In this document: positions 38,827 through 38,910 of the stretch, piece after piece
Position numbering within the stretch: the stretch's first letter is position 1
Layout: every line of letters begins with the position of its first letter
From: Prochlorococcus sp. AG-676-L21
Lineage (GTDB): Bacteria; Cyanobacteriota; Cyanobacteriia; PCC-6307; Cyanobiaceae
DNA length: 38,910 bases
Assembly (NCBI GenBank): GCA_003210915.1
Contig: QCUA01000013.1
Span: forward strand, 1-38,910
Reading direction: 5' to 3'
The notes under the pieces: model-generated
Databases searched by the model: none
Told to the model about the DNA's origin: nothing
What the model saw: only the letters and a program-made list of their open reading frames with translations
Translations under genes and position numbers: made by a program

Positions 38827-38910
38827 TAGGTTATATTTTAACATTCATCAACATTTTTAAATGAATTTCATATTTCTAAATTGGCTTAATTTACCCTTCT
38901 TCTTTTTTCA

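Noticed and set aside
38886..38910. Possible 3' end of another minus-strand gene at the right edge
   Set aside because: Two minus-strand frames are open to the edge and end at 38886 or 38891, but only six or seven codons are visible, too few to identify a gene.

Overview
The window looks like a stretch of core chromosome from a marine picocyanobacterium, most likely a low-GC Prochlorococcus. I infer this from the strongly AT-rich composition, the dense short-intergenic layout, cyanobacterial and plastid marker genes (psbZ, sqdB/sqdX, ycf23-, ycf37- and Ycf52-type genes, a plastid-like SecA insertion) and gene neighbourhoods typical of that group. The exact clade cannot be settled by reading. 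There is no prophage, insertion sequence, integrase, CRISPR array or rRNA, and no gene-free stretch over 300 bp; the longest gaps are about 130-180 bp.

Layout. 1-4343 (+): end of a PLP-dependent Met_gamma_lyase-family gene, then gcvH and gcvP (glycine cleavage). 4474-4725 (+): an unrecognised 83-aa protein. 4737-9229 (-): a same-strand run transcribed rpmI, rplT, ycf37-like, thiG, sqdB, sqdX (ribosome, photosystem assembly, thiamine thiazole, sulfolipid). 9321-12189 (+): a SpoIID/SPOR envelope protein and a membrane GT2 glycosyltransferase. 12191-17740 (-): tig, clpP, clpX, dnaX (folding, proteolysis, clamp loader). 17866-21882 (+): asd, dapA, rnj. 21879-22889 (-): tilS. 22975-25820 (+): ycf23/DUF561 and uvrB. 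25829-28630 (-): holA then lysC. 28693-29316 (+): cobH. 29349-32093 (-): mutS. 32237-33570 (+): psbZ, ribH, tRNA-Gly(GCC) and an NTF2-like protein. 33593-34048 (-): a GNAT acetyltransferase. 34225-37056 (+): secA. 37064-38791 (-): a GntR regulator followed by cysE.

How the genes relate. asd, dapA and lysC supply the aspartate-family and lysine pathway. dnaX and holA are two clamp-loader subunits, and mutS and uvrB cover mismatch and excision repair. tig-clpP-clpX is the classical protein quality-control cluster. sqdB and sqdX are the two dedicated steps of sulfolipid synthesis.

I see no clear new multi-gene system. The strongest oddity is a recent, nearly perfect in-frame 72-bp tandem repeat expansion in the DnaX linker. 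Smaller leads are a GntR-type operator palindrome on the promoter of the gntR-cysE unit, an 11-bp element shared by the psbZ and ribH upstream regions, short AT-only dyads enclosing both stop codons at several convergent gene ends, and the unrecognised small protein after gcvP.
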